Shown here: piece after piece, positions 36,726-47,215 of the stretch | Layout of the letters: every line of letters begins with the position of its first letter | Position numbering within the stretch: position 1 is the stretch's first letter | Origin: Symsagittifera roscoffensis | Taxonomy: Eukaryota > Xenacoelomorpha > Acoela > Convolutidae | NCBI RefSeq assembly: GCF_963678635.1 | Contig: NC_087071.1 | Coordinates: 11,173,088 to 11,237,087, forward strand | Reading direction: 5' to 3' | Length of the DNA: 64,000 nucleotides | Made by a program: the position numbers and the translations under genes | The notes under the pieces: generated by a model | The model's database searches: none | What the model saw: only the letters and a program-made list of their open reading frames with translations | What the model was told of the DNA's origin: nothing

Positions 36726-37102
36726 AACTTTGGTACAGATGATCGATACAATCCAAGTTTTGGTGAGGCATTGGAACAAAGAGTGAGCACGTCGATTACA
36801 TCAAATTTCATGTCACATCGAAATTCGCCATTTTTAAATTTATGATTCGTAAAACTTTTTCAGTTTTGATTTTTTTGTCAATTGAATGACATAATTATAT
36901 CATAAAACAGTAAATTTTACGTAGTTTCAGCAACAATTTTCGGCAAGTCATCTTCTTTGCTCTTTTTCCCTCTCCCTCCTAAACATTTGACACCTGCATT
37001 TGCCTGTCAGAAACTGTTATATAAAAAACACCAATCCTTACCAAACAAAGTAACTGGTTTGAAACTTCTACAACACTGTTTCTGTTGTCTGTTTGCGCTC
37101 TG
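36726..37102. other. Spacer between the two 0.9-kb repeats
   Basis: About 375 bp without recognisable content. It contains a short pyrimidine-rich stretch (36959-36985). Confidence 0.4.
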
Positions 37103-37990
37103 AGCCAGGTTTGGTTTCTCATTATGCAATTTCTTAATCAACGCAAAGTTATAGAAAAGTGTCAAAATTTCCGACTTGCTTCACGTTTTATGCAAAAAAC
37201 CGAACGCAAAACTGGCAGATTGCTTAAAAAACTGAAGTGGTCTAGTGGTGATTGAAATGCCTGCGCGCCGATTCATCGCTCCGAAAGACACCTGGCATTT
37301 TCAGAAACAGCTCGCATCTCGGTTCTGGCAAGTTTACAATGCGTTTTGAGCTAGCAGTTTTATCTGCTGACTTTGCATTTGGCTAAAGTTTAACTGACTG
37401 CGATATACCTAATTGTTTTCCTCGATATATTCGCTGTTTCTGGACACTCAATTCTGATTGACTTTCCATCACTCGGGCCTTCCACCGTAAAAGACTTGAC
37501 TGGCGGGTATTTTTTGAAGAAGCTTTTGCTGAATAGTGTCAATGCATCAATTGCTGCTCAGCAGGGGTACCCAGATTGAGATGCTCGGTTCATGTTTCGA
37601 CTTTCAAAGTCGAGCCTATGTCAATGCTCGGCCAAAAAAGAAAAGCCGAGACATGCATTTCGGTCGAGCACGGTAGTCCAGGGTGGAGCACTCTCGAAAC
37701 TTACCTCGAATATAGTCGGAACATATCAAGCAGCGCTGAAATATACTTCGAGCATGGTAGAAACATACCTCGAGAATGGTTGAAAATTTGAAATAAGCAA
37801 TGATACATTGCCGGATTTTCTGTCTCAAAATTCTCTCGCAAAAAAGAGACGTTCGGTATATATAAGCTTTGGCTCGAAAAATTTCCAGCATAATTCTTGC
37901 GGCGAGACCATCGAAACATATCTTGCTTGGGTGGAGCACGGTCGAGGACGGTTAAAACATAATCGGATTCTGTTGAGACGTCATAAAATC
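37103..37990 (+). repeat. 0.9-kb direct repeat, copy 2, with tRNA-like head
   Basis: Homologous to 35858-36725 over its whole length. The tRNA-like module is at about 37231-37299, with the A box TGGTCTAGTGG at 37238-37248 kept exactly and a B-box-like CGATTCATCGC near 37269. The exact A box in both copies, despite divergence around it, fits a pol III-transcribed repeat. ORFs over this region are repeat artefacts. Confidence 0.8.
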
Positions 37991-38424
37991 GGGTATCTAT
38001 TTCTGAGAAGCCTTTTACTTTGAGTAGGCTGTGCGTGCAGTCAGAACGTTATACAGTTTATTTAAACTTGATTCAAAGATTGAAACTGTCAAATATAGTT
38101 GTTTTAATTTAGGTTACACTTGAGATCAGTGTTTTTGGAAAATAATTTTAAAGTAAAGGTAATTTATAAATTCCACACTGTTGTTTTGGACCAGTTCTCT
38201 AAGGGCAACATGATGTGATAAATGAAAGACAAAATAACTATCTTATGGGACAGCAAATGAGTGTGGGGGACAACAACCCATGCCAAATCCTAAGTATCTC
38301 ACATAAATGAGATAGATTGAGAACATTGTTATGGTTTATGCCGAACTCCTTTTATAACCAAACAATGGTCGTAGCATAAAATCTGACATCTTATAAAAAA
38401 CATAAAATTTGTGATAATGATTTA

Positions 38425-39060
38425 ACAATTTGAACTTGTTCTAAACTATGTTCAAATTTACTGATCAAAAGCAACATTAAAAAGTGAATGATCGAACGAT
38501 TGTCGATATGAAACATATTTAGCGGGTATCGAATTAGTGCTAAAGGCCAAGAGGTTAAGCAAAATGATCAACTCACAAGATGCACCAACGGGAAAAATTC
38601 AAAATTCAACAAATAGCTGATTTTGTCACGGCTACAAAAATTTGCTGGGATATGTCAATAATTTTCTACAATGCTATAGGAAAACTAAGTTTAAAAATCA
38701 AAATGGCCGTTTTCAATCAAATAGTTCAATTCTAAAAAAGATATATCCACGAATTTACTTTCAAAAATTATGTAAGATTTGCTCGCGGATTCCTCAGACA
38801 ATGGTTAAGTATTTGTTCGTAATTTCCGCATTCGCTGTTCTAGCTAGCCAAAACTAAAATTGGTTATTTCTGGATATCTCACTTTAAATCTACAGAATCC
38901 GCTAACAGTTTGGGGAATAAAAAAAAACTGTCGCGCTCTAACACAATAATTTATTAATAATTATTACGTGAGATCAAATAAAACAGCTACTCAGCCCCCC
39001 TCACCTTTTCCAGAGGTGAGAATCAACCAGCATTATGCTGAGGATATCATCTGGGAGCCA
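38425..39060 (+). repeat. Dispersed repeat family 'CACGGCTACAAA', copy A
   Basis: 38615-39060 matches 41065-41480: shared CACGGCTACAAA, TTTGCTGGGATATGTCAATA, CTGTCGCGCTCTAAC, AAATAAAACAGCTACTC and TTTCCAGAGGTGA. The upstream part 38425-38610 matches 39310-39600 instead (ACTTGTTCTAAA, GTCGATATGAAACAT, TCAACTCACAA). So two adjacent modules are shuffled among three places. The minus ORF at 39001-39198 lies at the edge of this repeat and is not supported as a gene. Confidence 0.75.
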
Positions 39061-39309
39061 CCCAGACTCATTGTCACCCCCGAAAATAGTACAAAGCGAT
39101 TGAACTGAGGCTTCAAATGAGGAGTGCCCATAACATAAATGGAACATTTGCCGGAGTTGTTCAGCAAACCACGCCGCCCAGAAGAAAAACGAGGCCAATA
39201 AGAAGATGGTAGAAGTTGTACTTTCCAGCTTAGGTGAAAGAAAAATCTTCCTTCAAAACTTTAAACTCCTTTCATTCTCGGAAACATTTTATCAGTTTTC
39301 GAATCAATT

Positions 39310-39600
39310 TATTTACTTGTTCTAAATTATGTTCAAATTTGCTAATAAACTATTCTAAAAAATAAACCCTGAATGTGTACAATTATGTACACTAAATCAG
39401 AAAATATGAGAATAACTTGATTAAGAAAAAAATACGAATGTCTAACCTAAAGCAATAATAAAAATTGATTGATCGACAGATGGTCGATATGAAACATTCT
39501 CAGCAGATATCTAATGAGTGCTAAATGCCAATAGGTTAAATAAAATGAACAACTCACAACATTCCCCAACGAGAAAAATATATAATTTTACAATTAGCAA
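39310..39600 (+). repeat. Partial copy B of the same repeat family
   Basis: Carries only the left module of copy A (38425-38610), with the words TTGTTCTAAATTATGTTCAAA and GATGGTCGATATGAAACATT in the same order. Confidence 0.65.
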
Positions 39601-39894
39601 AAACTAAATCTATATACATTCATTTCCTCCTTCAAAGTAGAGATAAACAAAATTTACAAACTGCACAAAGAAAATGAAATGAATAGAACAAAAACTTGCT
39701 ATCTACAGTTAGGTTGGTATGTGCAAACATGCACAACTGTGTGAATTTTTACAAGCAGCTACCTAATCTACTTTAAATATACAAATTTAAAAAATAAACT
39801 TAAGCTACAAACTGTATGCACATGACTTGAAACATGGAAAAAAATCGTAAAATAAAGAAGTTTGAAGATAGGGTTGTAATGAGTTCTATGACTT
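39601..39894. other. No feature seen
   Basis: AT-rich DNA. It would contain the 3' UTR of the minus-strand exon ending at 39895; no clear AATAAA on the minus strand. Confidence 0.35.
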
Positions 39895-40356
39895 TTAAAT
39901 GTGTTCGGCGTCAAATTTTTTTAAAGATTGTTTCACGTCCTGATCTATCGTCCAGGATATTTCGCTCCCGGAATCTTGCTCTGCGACTATGATGGGTGAT
40001 TTGCAGGTGGGAAACTTCCACGATGTCTGAACGTACCCCGCTTTCTCGAGGGGAATGACGAAATCATAAGGAGACCAGCACAAAAAAGCAGGTATTGTAG
40101 ATCTGGGTTGCGTGGCACTAGGAGGTGAAACTGATCCGAAGGATGATGGTCCAGGAAGGCTGCTGTCTTGAGACGATTTCCCAAGGGAATCCGATATGAC
40201 GATATTTTCTGTCGGCGAATTTGTGGTCGTTTGTGTGAGCGTCGGATTTCCGCCAATCAAGTTCCTACTGGTCGTCTTCTTCTGAAGGTTGGCTCTAGTT
40301 GACTTCTTGAATTTCGAAGATGAAGTTCCCGTTGTATTTAAAACTTTTGGTACAAA
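39895..40356 (-). CDS. Terminal exon of an unrecognised minus-strand gene (Ser/Thr-rich)
   Basis: Open for 153 codons from an acceptor-like GAACGGTAG before 40356 to the stop at 39895-39897. It begins FVPKVLNTTGTSSSKFKK, has a Ser/Thr/Pro-rich middle (GPSSFGSVSPPSATQP) and a more globular end (SGSEISWTIDQDVKQSLKKF). Phase 0 at the start matches the phase-0 donor at 41908, so the two probably join across a 1.55-kb intron that contains repeat copy C. Function unknown; not obviously a transposon protein. Confidence 0.45.
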   Translation of the reverse strand, partial: FVPKVLNTTGTSSSKFKKSTRANLQKKTTSRNLIGGNPTLTQTTTNSPTENIVISDSLGKSSQDSSLPGPSSFGSVSPPSATQPRSTIPAFLCWSPYDFVIPLEKAGYVQTSWKFPTCKSPIIVAEQDSGSEISWTIDQDVKQSLKKFDAEHI

Positions 40357-41907
40357 CTACCGTTCAGCATTAAGAAATGTACAAGGGCTTTATTCGAAAA
40401 CGAAATGTTTTTGTATTTAAAAAGCGACTTATACAAAAAGTAATAGCAGCAATAATTCTAAATTTCAATAAAGCTAAAGAGCTTTCGATTCAAATTCTAC
40501 CGTTAACATCGCTTGAATTACCCATTCAGGACGGGAGAAAAGTTTTTGCAATTGAATTTACAGCAACCGTCTTTCGGTCAAAATACATATTTTTTAAAAC
40601 GGTAAATGTTTGTGGAATCTACTTTTTTTTTCGACCGTTTTGACGAGGTTGATTGTCAACTATCCTGGGGATCAACTGTGCAAATTGACATAAACTTCGA
40701 TATAGGCTATGTTTTTGACGTTTTATCCCTATGAAAAATTTACGTTAAACCTTATTTTAATAGCTTCAAATTTGAATCTATGGCTGCTATGAATCACGAA
40801 TTTACGAATTAATTAGTATGCCATAGTTCCAAGTTTAAACTACGATTAGTTGTCACTGCTAACCCATCCTATAATGAAAATGGAATCAGTTCTTACAAAA
40901 ACAGCTAATACATAAAAACTTTTTTAGCCGAGTGAATTCAAACTTAACAAATTTGTTTAATTTTTTTTAACCCTAGGCATTCTGTTAATTAATTATGCAA
41001 TTTAACTAATTGAAATGTTCGGTTTGACAGTTTAAATTGGTTGCGTTAAACCGCGGGCGTGACTATTTTTGCCACGGCTACAAATATTTGCTGGGATATG
41101 TCAATAAATAATTATGCCACTATAGGAAAACTAAATTTGAAAATCAAAACGGCCGTTTTCAATCAAATATTTAAATTCTAAAAGGGTATATCTACGAACT
41201 TAATTAAGTTATGATTTAAGACTTGTTCGTGGTTTCCACAGACAATGGTTAATTATTTGTTCATTAATTCCGCATTCGTTATTCTAGCTAGCCATTGTTC
41301 AAGCTGGTTATTGGTGGATACCTTACCTACAATCTGCGGAATCCGCTAACTGTTTGTGGAATCAAAAGAAACAAACTGTCGCGCTCTAACGTAATTTTTT
41401 AGTAATTATTTTGTGAGATCAAATAAAACAGCTACTCGGGTCTCCCTCACAATTTCCAGAGGTGATAATTAACCCGCAGACTCAGTGTCGCCCTAAAATG
41501 GCACAAGTGTGATACTAAGGTCCACGAAAAGGGCACCGCGAAAACAAGTACGACAAATAAACTAAAATCAGCGTTTTCGGATAAAAGGCCCCTAAAACAA
41601 ACAATAAACGCGTTCGTGTTGCGGAATCCGCTTACAACTAACAAAATGCACAGATTGGCTTCATAATGATTTTGTTTTTCAAGGACCCAACTATCATACT
41701 TGTAACCCAAAAAAAATTCCACGTATTTTTTGTGGGTCTTTTATTACTTATTATCCCTCCTCTGGTATCTCTAACGAATCTATACCCATATAAACCCGAA
41801 TGCGTTTTGTGATTTGATACTCAGAAACACATTTTGCCAGATTCTTTATTGTTAGCTATAGACTAGCCGACGTGACCATATGGTTGACTTCGTATAAAAA
41901 TTCTCAC
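40357..41907 (-). other. Probable intron containing repeat copy C
   Basis: Lies between two phase-0 splice sites of the minus-strand gene. Contains the repeat at 41065-41480. The plus-strand ORF at 40377-40643 and the minus ORF at 41447-41722 have no recognisable content. Confidence 0.4.
41065..41480 (+). repeat. Dispersed repeat family, copy C
   Basis: Matches 38615-39060 in order and orientation, about 2.45 kb away. A further short, weaker relative (copy D) is visible near 43070-43130, with the words GATTCCGTTTACAATG and AACTTCCGCACTGG. Confidence 0.75.
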
Positions 41908-42133
41908 CACAAGCTGAGGCGTTAGGGATAATTTTAGTTTGCAGGGAGTCAGTCGTTGTTCTCCAAAGATAAGCAACGAAACTTGATGGTAGATATCAGC
42001 CAACTTTTTGTACTCTGAAGCGTTAAAATCACCTCTTGCTCTCATTAGTTTTGTGCATTCATTCAAGTTCTTTCTCAAGTTCAGTGACAGCTGGCAACTT
42101 TGGTGGGAATGCACCCGAGGGTTTTTCCGAGAA
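41908..42133 (-). CDS. Internal exon of the unrecognised minus-strand gene
   Basis: Bounded by acceptor CGTCTCAACAG and donor CTTGTG|GTGAGA. It encodes about 75 residues with a helical, charged stretch: LNECTKLMRARGDFNASEYK and KKLADIYHQVSLLIFGEQR. Starts in phase 2 and ends in phase 0; the end matches the exon at 40356. Next to the start, the frame +1 reading (PSGAFPPKLPAVTELEKEL) also looks protein-like, so there may be a frameshift near 42070. Unknown family. Confidence 0.45.
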
Positions 42134-42393
42134 CTGTTGAGACGAGACTCGGTTAGATTGCTTGAAGCAATTTTACGGACTTAAGGTACGTAGCTGTATT
42201 TTCTTTTGGGCGAACAACAACTTCATTTTTCCATACTCCACCAAAGAGGTCTTCAGTTTCTGTGCTAGCCTCTTTCATTTCTTCCTTGTCAGCGATGACA
42301 GTCAGAGCACAGATTCCAGAGAGACTGCATCCACTTTGCCAGATCGAGATAGTGGTGAAATGAAAAAAAAAAGCTTTTTGGCCCCCCGTCTGG

Positions 42394-42621
42394 TCAAATG
42401 TTCCTCAAAGCGCTGAATCGGAACTTTTCGTGGGGATGCATATCCTCAGTTGTTTTATGTGCCATTTTTTGAAGATATGTTTCCACACATCGAATAATCA
42501 TGTGGGTGGCATCTGGACAAATGCATCGAATGTCTTCGATGATGACCAGTGACGTCTTGGGTAACTCTTTTTGAATTGGAACATGTTTTTTTACCTGGCT
42601 CGCAAAATAGTGGACGGATGT
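42394..42621 (-). CDS. Histone-fold-like terminal exon (NF-YC/CHRAC/POLE4-like), tentative
   Basis: After an acceptor-like CAAATGACAG, a 75-codon frame ends at TGA 42396-42394. The stretch LPKTSLVIIEDIR, then CICPDATHMIIRCVETYL and QKMAHKTTEDM has the spacing of an H2A/NF-YC-type histone fold: LP...V..I, 'xxxA...I..A.E.(F/Y)(L/I)..(L/M)A..(T/S)'. Such small proteins pair with an H2B/NF-YB-like partner in CHRAC, Pol epsilon or NC2 complexes. The usual helix-3 segment is cut short, and I could not connect it by phase to an upstream exon, so it may be a relic. Another frame over the same DNA is also open. Confidence 0.35.
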   Translation of the reverse strand, partial: TSVHYFASQVKKHVPIQKELPKTSLVIIEDIRCICPDATHMIIRCVETYLQKMAHKTTEDMHPHEKFRFSALRNI

Positions 42622-42720
42622 CTGTCATTTGACACATACAATGGAAGCCAGGAGACTGAAGCAGATGACTGCTCATTAGAGACACCAGTAACCAGCCGCA
42701 AGAAAAGAATTGAATCGCCA

Positions 42721-42885
42721 CTATAGGTCAGCTTTGATCCTAACTATCTTACGGAATTTGTTTGGCTGTACAACCAAAGCGATTCTTGGTCGCCTGCTGT
42801 GGTGGGACCAACGTTCTGCTCCATAGCGTATCTGCTGTCTTTTCCATGGTACGCGGAAACATTTGTCATTTGTCGATTAATAAGG
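42721..42885 (-). CDS. Short coding-looking frame, possible exon
   Basis: One minus-strand frame, closed upstream by a TAA at 42876-42874, reads CFRVPWKRQQIRYGAERW, later RPRIALVVQPNKFRKIV, then stops at 42721-42723. A strong donor C|GTAAGA at about 42752 lies inside it. A second frame from ATG 42845 (MEKTADTLWSRTLVPPQQ) uses the same donor. Which frame, if either, is used is unresolved. No family recognised. Confidence 0.3.
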
Positions 42886-43352
42886 AAAAAACAGCTTATC
42901 CAGTTTTGCAGGCATGAACAGATCGGATTTGAATTTGAGCAGATTTAAATTTCGTTGTTTAAATCGCATTATTGTGGCACTACATGGCTCCACAAGATAG
43001 GATCAGTCCACACGCTGATAAAATTGGTCAAAAAGTACATTCATAAATTTGAATTCTCAGCGTCTTAAGCCTTGGTTGTGGATTCCGTTTACAATGATTA
43101 ACTGTTTGCTCTTAACTTCCGCACTGGCTTTTGTCAGTACGCAGAAATATTTTGCGCTCTGCTCCATTTGACAAGTTTTTTTTTCGAAGATAAAGTACGG
43201 CGTGGAGCCAAAGTGCCTAATTTAGTTGAAGAGCAACTAAAGTTGACCATACTGACTAAATATAACATAAGAGAGCTGCCGAGACTAATAATCCTGAGAT
43301 GTTTTTTCTAAAGTAAATCAAATTCAAAGTATCTAAAACAAAATTGACTTAC

Positions 43353-43765
43353 TTGCGAAATAGAACACGCTGGGAGTCGACTGTACACTAATGTCGACAT
43401 CGAGGAGCCTGAACGCGAGCCTGGTAACTTCCACACTATAGCTGTCTCCCCAGATATCCACACATAATCCTTGAAGCTCCGAGGTTTTCAGTAAAAAAAA
43501 ACGCAACGGCTTTGACGCAAGAAACAAGGTCACTTCGAAAACCAGAAAACGCTTTCTCGGGCTTACACGACTAAAGTGAACCTCCATTTCGGCGGTTGCT
43601 TGACGAACGTGTCTAGGAGAAGGAACGATTGATTTGAAGCCTGTAATTTCAAGCCGAGATCGTTTAGTGTTGATAATATTGTCAACCTTTCCAGTTTTTG
43701 TCTCCTCAACCAAATTGTAACTGAAATCTTCCCAAGATCCCCGTTTCTTAAATAAGCAAGTAATC
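43353..43765 (-). CDS. Internal exon of an unrecognised minus-strand gene
   Basis: Flanked by acceptor ACCCGCTTTAG and a perfect donor CGCAA|GTAAGT. Open for about 137 codons: begins SWEDFSYNLVEETKTGK after a few residues, has a basic middle (VSPRKRFLVFEVTLF) and ends VDISVQSTPSVFYFA. Starts phase 2, ends phase 1. The long open frame with ideal splice sites argues for a real exon. Composition is soluble, mixed alpha/beta. I recognise no domain. Confidence 0.5.
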
Positions 43766-43813
43766 CTAAAGCGGGTCGAAAAACAAATATACACTTGTTG
43801 CGACCACCTTTAC

Positions 43814-44020
43814 CACGTTTTATTCTCTGGGATAACTTTTCAGCATTCTATGGCATCGAACATAAAACAGAACTTGGCGCCAAAATCTTTCAGATCCTTT
43901 TGGAGTGCGCCACTCTTGTAGTGCCGCCAGTGCTCTCCTTTGAGTAGTCTTGCTATGAATCACATTCTTCGAAAGTTGAACATGCTGCGGTTGCGGTTGC
44001 TCAATTTCTTGATGGTTGTA
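43814..44020 (-). CDS. Coding-looking minus-strand frame upstream of 43765, tentative exon
   Basis: A minus-strand frame reads HTYNHQEIEQPQPQHVQLS, then RRALAALQEWRTPKGSERFW, and ends at a TAA near 43814. An acceptor-like CAACCATTAG lies upstream. It may be the exon before 43765, with a 48-bp intron (GTAAAG...CTTTAG), but the in-frame TAA blocks the direct join, so either the frame is broken or the join differs. Confidence 0.3.
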
Positions 44021-44339
44021 AGTGTGCTGGAAGAGCTAATGGTTGTGAGGTTGCTGATTTTAGTGATATAGGGGTTCTTGATGAGGTTACTAACTGTTCT
44101 AAGGGCAGTGTCGATCTATTCTGATGGTTTATAACACTAAAGGGTGAATATTCGTGTAATGTTGTTTCGAAAAGAGAAACTTGATCAAATTCCTCCTTTT
44201 TTCGTTCAACGGTATTTTCTTGAAGTCCCGTAGAACTAACATCTCCTAGACTTCTGCTGCTACTGCAATCGACTGACTGCGTTGCCGTGGTATTGCTATT
44301 TTTCGTACAAGATCGTCAACTTCCATCGACCACTTCTGA

Positions 44340-44724
44340 AACTAGTCTTTGCACTGTTCGATATTTGTTTGCCAACTCTTTTCCTACAATTTCGTCAAGA
44401 ATTTTGGCGTCTACAAATTTTCGATAAATATTTGCTGCAAAATTTCTGATGATAAAAGCGATTCCACAATTCTTGCTCCATCCTTTTCTCGGTCATCGAA
44501 GAGTCGTTTGTCCTATCGGGCGAGTACTTCAATTGTATGTCGATTCGTAAGCGTCGTTTTGTGCGTCCCGATTTGTATATCGGTTATTTCTTTGTCGATT
44601 CGTATGTCGGTTCGTTTCGGCTTGTTTGTGGATACGTCAAGTCGTATCGATTTTGTCGATATTCGTGTCGGTTTTGTTTGTCGGAAGTTTTTGTCGGAAA
44701 CTGTTTTCGAAGTCGAAAACTAAA
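44340..44724 (+). repeat. TCG-rich cryptic simple sequence
   Basis: Strand-asymmetric, G+T-rich DNA built of TCG-x-x-x words (ATTCGTATGTCGG, GTCGATATTCGTGTCGG). The open frames over it follow from the three-base rhythm and are not taken as genes. Confidence 0.5.
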
Positions 44725-46048
44725 GTTCGTGTATCGGTTTTTTGTGTGAGTGTATCGGCGATGATTGAATAGAGGGTGTAATTTAAGATATCCACATCCG
44801 TAATTACCGGTAAAACATCGGTAAAACTAATTATGGGTTCTGGTTTGATTTTTAACATGGCCTAACAGATTTGGCCAAATTTGGGTTAAGCTTCATAGGC
44901 AGTGGAAAGACTTGACAACCAACTAGAGTCATATTTGTTTCGATACTTTTCAAGCAGTCAACTAAAAGAGTCACTAATTGTTTACTGAGTTTGATTAATT
45001 GACTTTCAAGTGTTAGATTTCATAATCCGTGATTATGATACGCTCCTCGAATGGTCAATTATATTAATCCGAGGAGATCAATAATCCTTGATCTGCCCAG
45101 TTTAATTATACCTTGTATTTTATACTCTATGTTATACCCTTTTTTCCTGTGATTTTAAACTTGGCCTAACCGACTTGGCCAAACTTGGGTTAAGCTTCAT
45201 AGCCAGCGGACAGACTCCATAGCCAACTAGATTCATAATTGTTTCGATCCTTTTTAGAAAGTCAACTAAAAGAGTCACTAATTGTTTCTTGAGTTTGAAA
45301 AGTCGATTTTCGAGTGTTAGATTTCATAATCCTTGATTCTCACACGCTCATCAAATGGATATTTATGGTAATCGGAGAGGGTCAATAGTTCGTGTATCGG
45401 TTTTTTGTGTTCATGTATCGGTGATGATTGAGTAGAGAGTGTAATTTAAGATATCCACATCCGTAATTACCAATTTCCTTAATCGGTAAAACTGATTGTG
45501 GATTCTGGTTTGATTTTTAACTTGGCCTAACAGATTTGGCCATTTTTGGGTTAAGCTTCATAGGCAGCGGATATACTTCATAAGTAACTAGAGTCATAAC
45601 TATTTCGATACTTTTTAAGCAGTCAACTAAAAGAGTCACTTGTTTCATGAAATTGATTAATTGACTTTATTGTGTTGGATTTCATAATCCGTGATTATGA
45701 TACGGTCCTCGAATGGTTAAATATGGTAATCGGAGTAGATCAATAATCCTTATCTGCCCAGTTTAATTATACCTTGTAATTATACTCTAGTTTATACCAT
45801 TTTTTCCTGTGATTTTAAACTTGGCCTAACGGACTCGGCCAAACTTGGGTTAAGCTTCATAGCCAGCGGACAGACGTCATAGCCAACTAGAGTCAAAATT
45901 GTTTCGATCCTTTTTAGGGCGTCAACTAAAAGAGTCACTAATTGTTTCTTGAGTTTAAACAATCGAATTTCGAATGTTAGATTTCATAATCGTTGATTAT
46001 CACACGCTTATCAAATGGTTATTTATGGGAATCGGAGGAGGTCAATAG
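44725..46048 (+). repeat. Higher-order tandem repeat, 2 x 663 bp, each of two diverged about 330-bp monomers
   Basis: GTTCGTGTATCGGTTTTTTG starts at 44725 and again at 45388. Within each unit the block ACTTGGCCTAAC...GGGTTAAGCTTCATAG occurs twice (near 44860, 45160, 45525 and 45820), followed each time by AGTCAACTAAAAGAGTCACT and GTTAGATTTCATAATC. The A and B monomers differ, while A resembles A and B resembles B, which is a satellite-style higher-order structure. Confidence 0.85.
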
Positions 46049-46189
46049 TTCTTGAACTCTCCATTTTAACTATACTTTGTAATTTCTTTTAGATTATACC
46101 CTATTTTCCTGTTATATGGCCCAAAGTTTTGCTTTCCTAAAGGAAGTTGTCGGGGTAAATATGTTTCACCCTCTGAATTTTTTTTCAGT

Positions 46190-46470
46190 AAACAAATTAG
46201 TAATTGTATCATCGTTTCTGATGTGTAATGGCGCCGTATAGTTCATTAATCCATCCCAGTTACAGAAAAAAGTCCGTTCAGTTTTGCAAAATCTCAAATA
46301 CAGACAGGAGTTAATGGCGCCATTCAGTCTATTGCCCGTCCCAAATACTGAAATAGTTCGTTCAAGTTTTACAAAAACACAAATCTTGAAGGAGAGGAAT
46401 GTGTAATGGCGCCGTGCAGTCTATTGCCCGTCCCCAAAACTGAATTTGTTTGTCCTAGTTTTCCAAAGTG
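46190..46470 (+). repeat. Three repeats of about 110 bp with the core AATGGCGCC
   Basis: AATGGCGCC plus a following GTCTATTGCCCGTCCC-type block occurs near 46228, 46313 and 46408, each followed by an ACTGAA...GTTCGTTCAAGTTTT-like stretch. Confidence 0.65.
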
Positions 46471-46619
46471 TCAATAGTTCTTGTTGAAGTTCAAATCATT
46501 CTTAAACACTGATCATTTCGTTCCAATTTTGTTTCATTTTTGTCCCACTTTCCAGTTACGATACAATTTCAATAAATACTGACTGATAACCTAGAACGAA
46601 CTTCGAACAAAACAAAATT

Positions 46620-47005
46620 ATAACAACATAGGCGAAAACCCAAATACTGACAATATTTCGTTGCAGTTGCAGAATCCTAATACTGATAACAGTTTTTGCA
46701 GTTGCAAAATCTCAAATACTGACAAAACCCTCAATTATTGTCAAAAAGTTCTGCATAAACCCATGACCTGACAATCGATAGTTTGTTGCACCTCTGCAAA
46801 ATCCCAAATACTGAAAAAAATCCCAAATACTGGCAAATATTTCTGCAAAAGCCCAAGGACTGACAATCGATAGTTTGTTGCAGTTCTGCAAAATCCAAAA
46901 TACTGAGTATCGATAGTTTGTTGCACTTCTGCAAACTCCCAAATACTGACAACCGATAGTTTGTTGCAGTTCTGCAAAATCCCAACTACTGGCAACAACC
47001 AATAC
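46620..47005 (+). repeat. Minisatellite of CAAAATCCCAAATACTG and GACAATCGATAGTTTGTTGCA
   Basis: Six to eight units of about 60-65 bp. On the minus strand three overlapping frames stay open (86-100 codons) and read repeats such as DFAELQQTIDCQ, an artefact of a repeat rich in TTGCAG-type words. One frame is conceivable as a repetitive peptide, but three frames are equally open. Confidence 0.75.
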
Positions 47006-47029
47006 ATAGGGGATCAACTGTACAGTTTT

Positions 47030-47215
47030 TCCCCATTCGGTTTAGGGGGATAATAATCGGGGCTCTTGCTAGCTATTTCTCCCCCTATTGCAATGGGGGG
47101 AGGGTAGTTCACAAGTTACAAAATTCGTGGCGGAATAGTGTGGGGGGGTACTTAACATGGTACAAAACTCGTGGGGCATCTTAGGGGGATATATCTTCAT
47201 AGGGCGATTTTCCCA
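47030..47215 (+). repeat. G-rich stretch with two related units
   Basis: GGGGGGAGGGTAGTTCACAAG (47095-47115) and GGGGGGGTACTTAACATGG (47143-47161), each followed by TACAAAA(C/T)TCGTGG. Several G4 or longer runs make quadruplex formation possible. Related to no other part of the window. Confidence 0.5.

Noticed and set aside
44349-44749. Plus-strand ORFs in the TCG-rich stretch
   Set aside because: Explained by the simple TCG-x3 rhythm; no domain, several frames open at once.
46712-47017. Three overlapping minus-strand ORFs with Gln-rich repeats
   Set aside because: All three frames are equally open because of the minisatellite; no single frame is favoured.
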